Positions 8,521 through 17,700 of a stretch of DNA of 22,262 nt are shown in pieces. The translations under genes and the position numbers were made by a program. Location of the stretch: NCBI GenBank assembly GCA_964594045.1, contig CAZQKR010000057.1, positions 1 through 22,262 of the forward strand. The letters run 5' to 3'. Numbering within the stretch: the first letter of the stretch is position 1; every line of letters begins with the position of its first letter. The notes below the pieces were generated by a model, which did not search any database, was not told the origin of the DNA, and saw only the letters and a list, made by a program, of their open reading frames with translations. Origin of the DNA: UBA2365 sp964594045. GTDB taxonomy: Bacteria; Bacteroidota; Bacteroidia; Chitinophagales; Saprospiraceae.

Positions 8521-8544
8521 TGGACAGGATGTCCTGTCCATTAT
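8511..8544 (-). terminator. Strong intrinsic terminator of the Lrp gene, overlapping the porE-like stop
   Basis: A perfect 13-bp inverted repeat (8517-8529 with 8532-8544; ATAATGGACAGGA / TCCTGTCCATTAT) is followed, on the minus strand, by seven U (plus-strand A at 8511-8517). It serves the Lrp gene ending at 8603. Its far arm contains the TAA stop (8518-8520) of the convergent porE-like gene. On the plus strand the hairpin lacks a T tract. Confidence 0.85.
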
Positions 8545-8602
8545 CCATCATTTCCAGTTGGAAAATCATCTATGTTCAAGGATATAAAAACGTACCTTAA
8601 AA

Positions 8603-9076
8603 TCACTCATAGTCAAAAGGCAAAGTCTGTGATGTTTTTACCTGTGACAATGTCATCAATGTACGAACATGCTCTGCCTCTTCTATTTGTGACAAGCGTT
8701 TGAACAAAAGTTTTTCATAAGACCTCAAATCTTTAGTGATCACTTTCAAGATCAGGTCTGATTCTCCGGTAATGATAAAACATTCCACGATCTCGTCAAT
8801 ATCCTGGATTTTTTTGATAAAACTCTCCAGGGCATTTTCCTTTTTCCATAAAAGGTTCACCAAAACAAAAGTATGCACGTTCAAGCCGATCGTTGCAGGA
8901 TTTACCTTTGCATGATAACTGTCGATAATTCCGGTTTGTTCAAGCTTTTTCACTCTCTCCAATGTCGGAGCAGGTGATAAACCAATTTTCTTTGACAACT
9001 CCAGATTCGTGATCTTGCTGTTCTCCTGCAAAATCTTCAAAATTTTCAAATCAACTTTATCTAATTTGTTTGTCAT
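8603..9076 (-). CDS. Lrp/AsnC-family transcriptional regulator
   Basis: A 157-residue protein when started at the ATG ending at 9076. Methionines further up (ATG ending 9097 or 9112) are possible, but the first two would leave almost no leader after the promoter at 9110-9138. The N-terminal helix-turn-helix (about 5-60: LDKVDLKILKILQENSKITNLELSKKIGLSPAPTLERVKKLEQTGII) is typical of Lrp/AsnC. The C-terminal RAM ligand-binding domain follows (TFVLVNL...ECFIITGESDLILKVITKDLRSYEKLLFKRLSQI), with the glycine-containing VTGxxD-like turn as ITGESD. Family members bind amino acids or other small molecules, form dimers to octamers and often control their own gene. The target regulon is not visible here. 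The gene is monocistronic with its own terminator. Confidence 0.93.
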   Translation of the reverse strand: MTNKLDKVDLKILKILQENSKITNLELSKKIGLSPAPTLERVKKLEQTGIIDSYHAKVNPATIGLNVHTFVLVNLLWKKENALESFIKKIQDIDEIVECFIITGESDLILKVITKDLRSYEKLLFKRLSQIEEAEHVRTLMTLSQVKTSQTLPFDYE

Positions 9077-9102
9077 TGCTTCAAATTTTAATTCCATAAA
9101 AT

Positions 9103-9145
9103 AAACGTTCAAATTTACAAAATTTTATTAAGTTTCAAACGTTTT
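9103..9145 (-). promoter_or_regulatory. Promoter and possible autoregulatory site of the Lrp gene
   Basis: On the minus strand TTG (9136-9138), an 18-bp spacer and TAAATTTG (9110-9117) fit the Bacteroidota consensus well. The start would fall near 9103, about 27 nt before the ATG at 9076. A heptamer AACGTTT occurs twice, once overlapping the TTG element (9138-9144) and once just after the -7 box (9103-9109), one on each edge of the promoter. That arrangement suits autorepression by the Lrp-type product, though this is inference. Confidence 0.6.
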
Positions 9146-9373
9146 TTTAAAATTTTTTAGCCAAATTTTGTAAAAAACTGTCGATTTTTAAAATTATGTA
9201 TGTAATTCATCAAAATTTTGACTGAAAAACCCAGCGATTTTAAAAGATCAGATTAAAGCGTGATTAATCAATACTCAAAATGATTCTTATTGTATAGCTT
9301 AAGAGTCAAAATATAATTCTGATCGAATTCAAACGTATTCGGGGCTTTGCGGACAATACAGTCATGGTGGTCA

Positions 9374-11992
9374 TCATGAACCCGAACCTAACCTGAAACC
9401 GATCCTTTTTGGATCAAAAGATTCGTTTTTATCCTCATCTTTAGTCTTCTGCAGATCCTGCGGCTGGATGGTGAGAATTCCGGCTTTTGTTCTTTCTTCC
9501 ATTGCCAGAGAGGCTATTCTTAAGTGTTGGTTTTCAATAACATTGGTCATAAACCGCCTGATCGTTCTCGCGTTTCCGAAGTATTTGTCCTTTTGTCTGA
9601 CCAGGGTTTCAAGGTACTCTTCAAGCGCTTTCAAGGCTCCTCCCGAGAACTTCATTTTCTTTTCTGCTGCCATAAGAACGGCTATTTGCTTTAATTCTCC
9701 GGCTGAATAATCTTCGAATTTCAGCACTTTGTCAAATCTGGATCTGAGGCCCGGATTCACTTTCAGAAATCTCTCCATATTTTCCGGATAGCCAGCCACA
9801 AAAACAAAAAACTCACCTCTACGGTCTTCCATCCTTTTGAGCAGGGTCTGGATGGCTTCATTTCCGAAATCACCCTGCGCCCCGCTTCCGTATTCACTGA
9901 GTGCATAGGCTTCATCGATGAACAGCACGCCTCCCATGGCTTCATCTATCTTTTCAGCGGTTTTGATCGCGGTCTGCCCGACATAACCTGCAACCAGTCC
10001 CTGCCTGTCCGTTTCCACCATATGGCCTCTTTCGAGGATACCCAGTGCTTTGTAGATCCTGGTCAGTATCCGTGCGATGGTTGTCTTTCCTGTTCCGGGA
10101 TTTCCCACAAATACAGTATGGAGGTAAAAATTATTCAACACATCCTTGCCTGTTTCCAGGTGATACCGGACCACACCCACTGTTTCGATGATGTCTTGCT
10201 TCACCCTGTCCAGACCGATCAACGCATTCAGTTCAGCAAGTGATTCGCTGAGCAACTGTTCATCAATAGGTATTTTCGGTGCTCCTTTCTTTTTCTCCAA
10301 TTGAATACTTTCCACATCCCTGAGCTGGATCGATGACAAATTCGCCTTGTCCAGTTCTTCAATTCCCGGTTTGCTCATCAATCGCAATCCCAGATTGATC
10401 TTTGCTTTTTCTATCAGGTCAAAAACAAAGCGGGCATTTCCAAAACTGCTGTCACGTTTTCTGAAGGCTTCCGTGATGAACTCATCAATTTTCTTCTTAG
10501 CTGCCGGTGTCAATACCACCTCTTTCTCCTTGCATGCAATAAGGGCAATTTCGGACAATTCCTGAGGCAGATAATCGGAAAAATCGAAAAACAGTTTAAA
10601 CCTCGATCTCAAACCGGGATTGGACTGTATAAAATATTTCATTTCCTTGGGATAGCCTGCAACGATCAGCACGATGTCTCCGGGACCGTCTGACATTTCT
10701 TTTACCAGGATTTCAATGACTTCTCTTCCAAAATCCTTGCTGTCATCATTTTCTCTGGCCAGGCTGTAGGCTTCATCAATGAACAATACGCCTCCGCGGG
10801 CTTTCTCTATGGCTTTTTTAACTTTTGGAGCCGTCTGGCCGATGTACTCACCCACCAGGTCGACGCGGTCAACCGAATGTACATGTCCTTTGGATAAAAT
10901 GCCCATGCGCTTATACAACCGTCCCATCATTCCGGCAACCGTAGTCTTTCCCGTACCAGGATTTCCCATAAACACCGAATGTACATCAATGTCACCCTTT
11001 TCCAGAAATCCTTTTTGTTTCCTCAGGTTAATGAACTGTATGTATTTTGCATGGTTGATGATCTGGGTTTTGATCTCGTGAAGTCCAACCAGCTCATTTA
11101 ATTTATCAAAAAGCTGATCAAAACTCAGTTCTCCGTCATCATGATCATCCAGGTAAACAGGCGTCTGTTCCTCAGGTAATAGTACCGAAGGTGTTCCTTC
11201 CAGCGGTTCTGGCCCAACGACAAATGGTATGGTTACCAATAACCAATCCATAAAAACAATGTCTATGGTATAATTTCCTTCTCTCCAGGAATTGGGACTG
11301 CTTGCACCCCAGCCACCGATCAGGGTAAAATATTCATGTTCAGGTGCAACTTTCATCATCCTGGAAACGCTGCCTTTCAACTCCCTGGATTCCGTAAAAA
11401 AGTGAATCATGACTTCACATTGCCATTCCACATCTTCAATGAGGTTTTCCAGGACCAATTCGACATAGATAAACCTTGTGTTATCAACCTGGAAATTGAC
11501 CAGATACTTCCTTTTGGATGCTTCAACACCTTCGTCGGGACCTTCAAACAGACTGACTGAATGCAGATTGAATGGGGCATCATCACCCAATTCCATTGGT
11601 ATATTGATGTCTTCGATATAAAAATACCGTGTTCCGACAATTTTTCCATCGATCTTAGCTTCCCAAAAGTAAGTGCCTTTTTTCCAGAAACTTCCGGTTT
11701 TCTTGTTTCCCCAACCTTCCCTGATAAATGATATCTGCTCATCCTGTGTAATGAGTTTTTCAAAACTGAGATTGCAGATCGCCTTGTTGCTCTTGGCTTT
11801 CTTTTGATAACAGGAAAGTTCAACGTTGGCCACCCAGTCTTCTTTTCTGAAAGCTAGATTAAGCAATGACAGCTCGACATAAATGTAGCTGGTCTGATGT
11901 CTGTCAAATACCTGCCGGTACTTTTTATGATCGTTGGCCAACCATTCAGTTGAACTGTACACTTTGAGATCTCTGTATAAAAAATTTTCCAT
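9374..11992 (-). CDS. Tandem CbxX/CfxQ-type AAA+ ATPase with duplicated N-terminal domain
   Basis: An 872-residue cytoplasmic protein with no signal peptide. Residues about 30-265 are two copies of a beta-rich domain (YIYVEL at 36-41 and FIYVEL at 174-179; GWG at 93-95 and 227-229). Two AAA+ modules of the CbxX/CfxQ (SpoVK/EccA-like) family follow. The first has Walker A GNPGTGKTT at 343-351 and Walker B GGVLFIDEAYSL near 397. The second has GNPGTGKTT at 630-638 and GGVLFIDEAYAL near 685. Both keep an arginine-rich LRSRF box. With both Walker sets intact, both modules should hydrolyse ATP. Relatives include the Rubisco activase CbbX and the type VII secretion ATPase EccA, but nothing here indicates either substrate. 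The duplicated front domain is probably the partner-binding part. The gene is alone and divergent from kdsC. Function is unassigned beyond AAA+ remodelling ATPase. Confidence 0.9.
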   Translation of the reverse strand: MENFLYRDLKVYSSTEWLANDHKKYRQVFDRHQTSYIYVELSLLNLAFRKEDWVANVELSCYQKKAKSNKAICNLSFEKLITQDEQISFIREGWGNKKTGSFWKKGTYFWEAKIDGKIVGTRYFYIEDINIPMELGDDAPFNLHSVSLFEGPDEGVEASKRKYLVNFQVDNTRFIYVELVLENLIEDVEWQCEVMIHFFTESRELKGSVSRMMKVAPEHEYFTLIGGWGASSPNSWREGNYTIDIVFMDWLLVTIPFVVGPEPLEGTPSVLLPEEQTPVYLDDHDDGELSFDQLFDKLNELVGLHEIKTQIINHAKYIQFINLRKQKGFLEKGDIDVHSVFMGNPGTGKTTVAGMMGRLYKRMGILSKGHVHSVDRVDLVGEYIGQTAPKVKKAIEKARGGVLFIDEAYSLARENDDSKDFGREVIEILVKEMSDGPGDIVLIVAGYPKEMKYFIQSNPGLRSRFKLFFDFSDYLPQELSEIALIACKEKEVVLTPAAKKKIDEFITEAFRKRDSSFGNARFVFDLIEKAKINLGLRLMSKPGIEELDKANLSSIQLRDVESIQLEKKKGAPKIPIDEQLLSESLAELNALIGLDRVKQDIIETVGVVRYHLETGKDVLNNFYLHTVFVGNPGTGKTTIARILTRIYKALGILERGHMVETDRQGLVAGYVGQTAIKTAEKIDEAMGGVLFIDEAYALSEYGSGAQGDFGNEAIQTLLKRMEDRRGEFFVFVAGYPENMERFLKVNPGLRSRFDKVLKFEDYSAGELKQIAVLMAAEKKMKFSGGALKALEEYLETLVRQKDKYFGNARTIRRFMTNVIENQHLRIASLAMEERTKAGILTIQPQDLQKTKDEDKNESFDPKRIGFRLGSGS

Positions 11993-12383
11993 ACACGATT
12001 ATGCTGAACTAAATTGATATAACCTGAAAAACCTTTTAAAAGTTTACCCTAAGTAAATTTTCATCAGTTTTAATGTAAAATATTTTCCAAGTCAATCTTG
12101 CTATGAGACACAAAAACACCAAAATGCAGCCTGCAGGGGGGAAAATATACCCTCTGGAAATGCTAAACCGGCTAATGTATTGAGCCATGCTTTTTTTTAT
12201 CAATTCAAAGTATGTAACATAATAAAATTGTAATATATTACATTTAAACTTTTTATACATTAAATATATTAATAATTTGATAAATAATTTCAATATACTC
12301 AATCTTCAGGTCCGGAAAAAAACAAATTGAACACCTGTTTTTAAAGCGATAAGTTTAATTTTGTCCACCAAAATGCACGGATT
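11993..12383. other. AT-rich divergent promoter region between the AAA+ gene and kdsC
   Basis: This holds the start regions of two divergent genes. It contains a perfect 14-bp palindrome TGTAATATATTACA (12229-12242). A shorter ATGTAACAT dyad lies about 15 bp to its left. An 88-codon minus-strand frame here is low-complexity and AT-driven, and I do not accept it as a gene. Confidence 0.5.
12356..12363 (+). promoter_or_regulatory. Candidate -7 box of the kdsC-ubiA-maf operon
   Basis: TAATTTTG matches TAnnTTTG and lies 20 bp before the kdsC ATG. The nearest TTG (12327-12329) is 26 bp upstream, slightly beyond the normal range, so the call is tentative. Confidence 0.35.
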
Positions 12384-12884
12384 ATGGATCTTACCGCAAA
12401 ATTTTCAAAGATCAAAACATTTGTTTTTGATGTAGACGGTGTATTTACCAATGGTACAGTTTTGATGCTTGAAAGCGGAGAGCTGGTAAGGCAAATGTCA
12501 GCAAAGGATGGTTTTGCGATCAGGCTGGCAATTGCGCAGGGTTACAGGATCTGTCTGATCACCGGCGGAACGCATTCCGGAATTTTAGCGAGACTGCATG
12601 CGCTTGGTGTGGATGCGATCTATACCGGTATTGAGCATAAACTGCCGGTATTTCGCGAATATCTGGTTCAAAATGAATTGCAGGAGGACACAGTATTATA
12701 TTGCGGTGATGACATACCGGACCTGCCGGTCCTGAAGGAAGTATTCCTTTCTGCGTGCCCTCAGGATGCTGCTCCAGAATTGCTTGAAATTTGCGATTAC
12801 ATCTCTTCTAAACCGGGTGGACACGGATGCGTAAGGGATTTAGTGGAAAAAGTTTTAAAAATCCAGCAAAAATGGCCATATTGA
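12384..12884 (+). CDS. kdsC: 3-deoxy-D-manno-octulosonate 8-phosphate phosphatase (KdsC)
   Basis: A 166-residue HAD-family phosphatase of the short C0 type, the usual length for KdsC (about 165-190). Motif I is FDVDGVF with Asp16 (nucleophile) and Asp18. Motif II is LITGG with Thr60. Lys86 sits at the motif III position. Motif IV is GDDIPD with Asp109 and Asp110. The YTGIEHKLPV segment and the final GGHGCVRD are characteristic of KdsC, the latter reaching into the active site of a neighbouring subunit in the tetramer. It should remove phosphate from Kdo-8-phosphate to give Kdo for the inner core of lipopolysaccharide, in the cytoplasm. It is the first gene of a compact operon: its stop is 7 bp before the next start. 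No other Kdo genes (kdsA, kdsB, waaA) are in the window. Confidence 0.93.
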   Translation: MDLTAKFSKIKTFVFDVDGVFTNGTVLMLESGELVRQMSAKDGFAIRLAIAQGYRICLITGGTHSGILARLHALGVDAIYTGIEHKLPVFREYLVQNELQEDTVLYCGDDIPDLPVLKEVFLSACPQDAAPELLEICDYISSKPGGHGCVRDLVEKVLKIQQKWPY

Positions 12885-12891
12885 GCGACTT

Positions 12892-13830
12892 ATGATGTCC
12901 ATTATCAGACTGATCCGTTTCCAAAATCTTTTGATCATACTGCTAACCCAGGGTTTGATTTTTTTTGGACTTTTCAAGCCATTTTTTATTCAACATGATA
13001 TTTCCGCACCGTTTTCTTTAATTGATTTTTTGTCTTTGTTTACATTCACTGCCCTGATCGCTGCGGCAGGATATGTGATCAATGATCTGGTGGACACAAA
13101 AGCAGATTTGATCAATAAACCGGAAAAGCTGATCATAGGAAAGTCTGTATCCATAAAGAGTGGAATGGTCCTTTATTTTATATTTCTGATCATGGGATTA
13201 ATTGCAGGGATGATCATGGATCTCAAATATCACTCCACACTGTATTCCATCATCCATCCTGTAATTTCCTTCGGTTTAGCCTTCTATTCACTCAAATTAA
13301 AAAAGATGCCCCTGGCAGGAAATGTAATGATCGCTGTATATTCAGCAATGGTTCCCGCGATCATGCTGTTGTTTTTTCAAAGCAGCCTGAAGGAATTGTC
13401 GGCACAAGTTAACGGAATGGATAAAAAATTAATGATCTTTGTTGTCCTGGCCTATATTTTTTTTGCTTTTCTTTCCAGTCTGATCAGAGAGATCATCAAA
13501 GACATGGAAGACATGGAAGGTGATGCCCTATCCGGGATCAATAGCACAGCTGTTGCACTGGGCATCGACAGGAGTAAACAGATTGCCCTGATCCTTTCCA
13601 TGATTTTAGGAATTTCTCTGATAATTTGTATTTGGCTTTCTTTCAGTTATGCCCAACGGGTCATTTTTTTGCTGCCTTTGGTGTTGTTGCTGTTACTGAC
13701 TTACATTTTCATCCACATAAATAGAGCAACCACTAAACCCGATTTTACCAGGCTGAGCGCTGTACTCAAGTATTTCATGCTTGTAGGTTTGATTTGCCTG
13801 CTGATCTTGTCATTTATACAATTTGGATAA
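12892..13830 (+). CDS. UbiA-family prenyltransferase
   Basis: A 312-residue integral membrane protein with about eight to nine transmembrane segments. The first aspartate-rich motif is NDLVDTKADLINKP (Asn64, Asp65, Asp68, Asp72), and the second is REIIKDMEDMEGD (near 203-215). These bind the Mg-diphosphate of a prenyl donor, so the enzyme attaches an isoprenoid chain to an acceptor at the membrane. Relatives next to maf in Bacteroidota are often named geranylgeranylglycerol-phosphate geranylgeranyltransferase. That name is inherited from archaeal enzymes and the true acceptor (lipid, quinone or haem precursor) cannot be told from sequence. Translation can begin at 12892 or at the adjacent ATG 12895. 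It lies 7 bp after kdsC and 5 bp before maf, so it is likely co-transcribed and translationally coupled. Confidence 0.88.
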   Translation: MMSIIRLIRFQNLLIILLTQGLIFFGLFKPFFIQHDISAPFSLIDFLSLFTFTALIAAAGYVINDLVDTKADLINKPEKLIIGKSVSIKSGMVLYFIFLIMGLIAGMIMDLKYHSTLYSIIHPVISFGLAFYSLKLKKMPLAGNVMIAVYSAMVPAIMLLFFQSSLKELSAQVNGMDKKLMIFVVLAYIFFAFLSSLIREIIKDMEDMEGDALSGINSTAVALGIDRSKQIALILSMILGISLIICIWLSFSYAQRVIFLLPLVLLLLLTYIFIHINRATTKPDFTRLSAVLKYFMLVGLICLLILSFIQFG

Positions 13831-13835
13831 AAGTT

Positions 13836-14417
13836 ATGTATTGGTTTGAAGATTTGGATATTGTACTTGCATCCGGTTCGCCAAGGAGAAAATCCTTAAT
13901 GGAAGAGGCCGGATTCAGGTTCACCGTAATGGTCACAGATGTGGATGAAACTTTTCCGGAAAATATGGCTCCCGAATATGTTGCCACCTATCTTGCAAAA
14001 CAGAAAGCCTCTTTTTTCAGGCAGAAAAGTTTAAGTCCGAAACAGGTCATTATCACCGCTGACAGTGTGGTGATCAGCGATGGCAAGATCCTGGGGAAAC
14101 CTGTTTCCGGGCAGGAAGCCAGGCAAATGCTTCAAAAAATTTCAGGGAAAAAACACGATGTGATCACAGGTGTTTGTCTGATCACACATAATGGTCTATC
14201 AGAGTTTTCCAATAAAACAGCAGTGCATGTTGCCCCGATGTCTGAAGAGGAAATCGATTTCTACATCGAAAAATATCAGCCATTTGACAAAGCAGGCAGC
14301 TATGGAATTCAGGAATGGCTTGGAGTATGCAAAATCAGTTCGATCGAAGGCAGTTACACCAATGTCATGGGACTACCTATGGAACAACTCTACCATGAAT
14401 TGATGAAAATGATATGA
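13836..14417 (+). CDS. maf: Maf-family nucleotide pyrophosphatase
   Basis: I start at the ATG at 13836, 5 bp past the upstream stop; the longer frame would overlap the prenyltransferase gene. The product is 193 residues, normal for Maf. Motifs are in order: ASGSPRRKSLMEEAGF (phosphate-binding SxSPRR at 13-18), VATYLAKQKA, ITADSVV, GKPVSGQEARQML, HDVITGVCL, DKAGSYGIQE and GSYTNVMGLP. Maf proteins hydrolyse nucleoside triphosphates to monophosphates, removing non-canonical or excess dTTP/UTP. The AGSYGIQE form resembles the dTTP/UTP (YhdE-like) branch. It is cytoplasmic and the last gene of the kdsC operon. The stop codon adjoins an 8-bp tandem repeat that fills the whole gap to the convergent peptidase gene. 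Confidence 0.92.
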   Translation: MYWFEDLDIVLASGSPRRKSLMEEAGFRFTVMVTDVDETFPENMAPEYVATYLAKQKASFFRQKSLSPKQVIITADSVVISDGKILGKPVSGQEARQMLQKISGKKHDVITGVCLITHNGLSEFSNKTAVHVAPMSEEEIDFYIEKYQPFDKAGSYGIQEWLGVCKISSIEGSYTNVMGLPMEQLYHELMKMI

Positions 14418-14700
14418 TTTGTAAATGATCTAATGCTATAATTTGAAAATTTGAAAATTTGAAAATTTGAAAATCAGATCATCAGATAATCAGATCATCA
14501 GATCATTAGATCATTTGAACATCAGATCATTGGATCATGAGATCATCAGATCATTAGAACATCAGATCATCAGATCATTAGATCATTGGATCATCAGATC
14601 ATTGGATCATTAAATAATCAGATCATTAGATCATTAGATAATCAGATCATTAGATCATTAGATCATCAGATCATTAGATCATTTGAACATCAGATCATCG
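14417..14700. repeat. 8-bp tandem repeat array filling the gap between two convergent stop codons
   Basis: From 14441 to 14696 there are 32 consecutive 8-mers with no insertion or deletion. The first four are ATTTGAAA. The other 28 are variants of ATYAGATC (ATCAGATC, ATTAGATC, ATTGGATC, ATTTGAAC). Twenty-two of the units contain GATC. Degenerate units in the same register (ATGCTATA, ATGATCTA, ATTTGTAA) carry the period back to 14417, at the maf stop. The right end supplies the TGA of the peptidase gene (14695-14697). Confidence 0.9.
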
Positions 14701-17700
14701 TTCTGCAAGAAGCAGTTCAAATAAAAATTTCTGGTCGTCGCGGATAACTTCTATCCTGACTTTTTCACCCGGAGCATATTTTTTGAGTTCATCGGAATAG
14801 GCTTTCAGGCTTTTGACAGGAACATCGTTCATTGCAACGATCACGTCTCCTACCAGGATACCTGCTTTGGACGCAGGACCACCATCGGTCAGTGCAGCAA
14901 CCCGGACACCACTCCCATTAAAGGAAAAATCTGGCATGGTTCCGGTTGAGGCACGTCTTTCCCCGGCGGGTTTTTCCTTTGCCGCGATTCCCGGATGACC
15001 TCCCTGCTGGCCGGTAAATGGCATAGGATCCAACCTGGAACCCAGGTAGATAAGTACTTCTTTTGCAACTGAAGCAACTTTGACCAATCCCGGTGGATCG
15101 ATTTGCTCAAATGTATCTGACGGCCTGTGATAATCTCCATGGGCTCCGGTGAAAAACTGAACTGCCGGCACGCCTGACTCATGGAATGCCACCTGATCGC
15201 TTGCATCGATATCCTGAGCTGCCAGTGCCGTTTTCACCCCTGTAACGTATTCCGTTCCCATAAAAATAAATCTCCATTCCCTGGCTGAACTGCCTCCCAA
15301 TATCTGTAAAGCCTGATCAAACAACCGGCCATTCGTGTCCAAATTCAGATTGGCAAAAAATGCCGGAGTTTCTCCTCCTGATTTGTAATGCTTAACAAAA
15401 TACCTCGAACCGATCAGTCCGCCTTCTTCGCCGGTAAATGCAACAAATAGAACCGGCCTGGCTCCCTGGTAGCCTGAAGCAACAGTTCTCGCAAGTTCCA
15501 GCAAAACAGCAATTCCACTTGCATTATCATCTGCTCCAAAGTGAATTTTCCCTTCATTTCCAGGCCTAACATCAGGCCAACCTATTCCGAGGTGATCATA
15601 ATGAGCTGAAATGACTAGGGGCTGGCTGGCTAGCCCCGGATCGGTACCCGGAAGTTCACCGATCACGTTGGTCAGCTCCAAATGACCTTTCCCTTCAAAT
15701 TGCCGGGACCAGGTTTGAAAAAAGTTTTGGCCATCAACGCCCGGTTTAAGCCCCGCTTTGGCAAAAGCATCCCGGATATATTCCGCTGCAACACGTAGTT
15801 CAGCAGTGCCCAAACCACGACCTTTCATTTCCTGAGATGACAAAAACCGGATATCCTTCATCATCCTTTCAGCAGAAAATACAGGTGCCAGTTCCGCCAA
15901 TGCTTTACGGGTCAAAAACGCAGAAGTTTTATCATCCAGCGGCGTGTTTCTCAGCTCCGCATTGCCGGGCAATTCCCTTTTTTGGGTCAATGGACTATTG
16001 ATCACTTCCCAGTTGCCCTTTACCACATTTTCAGGTTCTTCACCTTCAAATGCAAGAAAAGAATATTTACCATAGTGGGGCAATTTTCTGTTCAATCCGG
16101 CAACTGCCTTGTCATCATGGATGTGGAAAAACACCAGCACTTCTGCAGGATTCTCAGGATGCATGGACGTGATGATACTGCTTTGTTTGACCTTATCTAT
16201 TTTTTGACCCTGAAGTGCGATTTGATTTGGCTCGTTCATCACCGGATGGCCTTCCAGAGAAGTGAAAAAGTTATTTGCAAATTTGTTATTGAAATCCAGG
16301 ATCCAGACCGTTTTGTCTTTGGGTAGTTCCTTCAGATCCGAATCTTTAACCATACTAAAACTCCCCGGATTTCCTGCTTTCCAACTGCCGATGAACCGAT
16401 TGTACATTCCAATCCTGGTTTCATCCAACTTTGAAGGCAAAACCAACAGTGTATTGCCGGCACCATAGGCTTTGGACAGGCTGGCAGGCACTTCATGCGG
16501 ATCCAGTATCCTGAAAAGGTCAAAATAAGGATCTACTTCAATTTTGAATGCAGGTGCATTTAATTTGACCGAATAATGCTGGAATTTCTGGTACATCAGG
16601 GCTTTATGCCAGATCAATCCTTCTGCAGTATGGATCAAAACAGGTACTTCCAGGCTGAAAGGATCGCCTTCCTGTTCCTGCAACAGAGAAAACCTGACTT
16701 CATTATCCTTGAATAATACATCCTGCAGGCTCAGTTTAGGTGCCCCTTTCCGGTTGACCCATTGGTTGAAGAACTCACTTAAATCCGTTTCCGAAACGGT
16801 TTCAAACGACTTTTGAATATCGGAAAATGAGGCCTTTCTGAATGCATTTTCGCGGTTGAAATGCTGGAAAGCCTTGACAAAAATTTCATCTCCCAACATC
16901 AGTCTGAGCATGTGGAACATCATACTGGATTTGCCATAGCCCACTGCTTCTGAGGCTGCATTGTGCCTGCTTAAAAAGGCATTCAACGGAAAATCGTTTT
17001 CAGGCGTAACATAATCTGTATATTTCTGAAGGGTGGAACGCCTGTATTCAGCGCCCTGCCCTCTTTGTTCCTTGATCAGGTGATCTGCCATATAAGCTGT
17101 GATGCCCTCGCACCAATTGCCCGATTCAAAATCGACATAAACGCTGTTGCCCCACCAGTTGTGCAACAGTTCATGCGGATAGGAAGAATGCAGAATAAAG
17201 GGAAAACGGATCACTTTTTCACCCAAAAGTGTAAAGGAAGGCATTCCATAGCCGGTTTCCCAGAAATTCTCCACCAAAGCAAATTTGGCATACGGGAAAG
17301 GACCTACCAATTGCCTGTACATTTCAAGATACTGAGCAGTAGTTTCGAGATATTTATTGGCCAGGGCTTCATCCGGAGTTCTTAAAAATGCCATCGCGGC
17401 GACATTTCCGGCCTGAAAACTATATTCATCGAATTTGGCCGCGATCAGGAAAATCTCTTCCTGGGGCAGGTTTTCTTCCCAGATTTCATGTCGCATACCG
17501 GAAATCAGATCTGAACTTAGCCTTTTGCCTTGCGAAACAACTTTCCAGTGTTCGGGAAGCGTGGTAGCCATTTTGAATTGCATCAATTCAGCGTCGAAAT
17601 GAGGGATCCAGTAACTCGAACCTGCCAGGTAAACGCCTACTGTATCAATTATACCCGGTGATTCGCTGAAACCGCGCTGATAATTTTCTTCAGATTGTTG

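Noticed and set aside
12036..12302. 88-codon minus-strand frame before the AAA+ gene
   Set aside because: Low-complexity, AT-driven residues, no domain, and it overlaps the likely divergent promoter region.
13794..13835. Upstream start for Maf overlapping the prenyltransferase
   Set aside because: The extra 14 residues are not part of the Maf fold; the ATG at 13836 follows the upstream stop by 5 bp and begins right before the SGSPRR motif.
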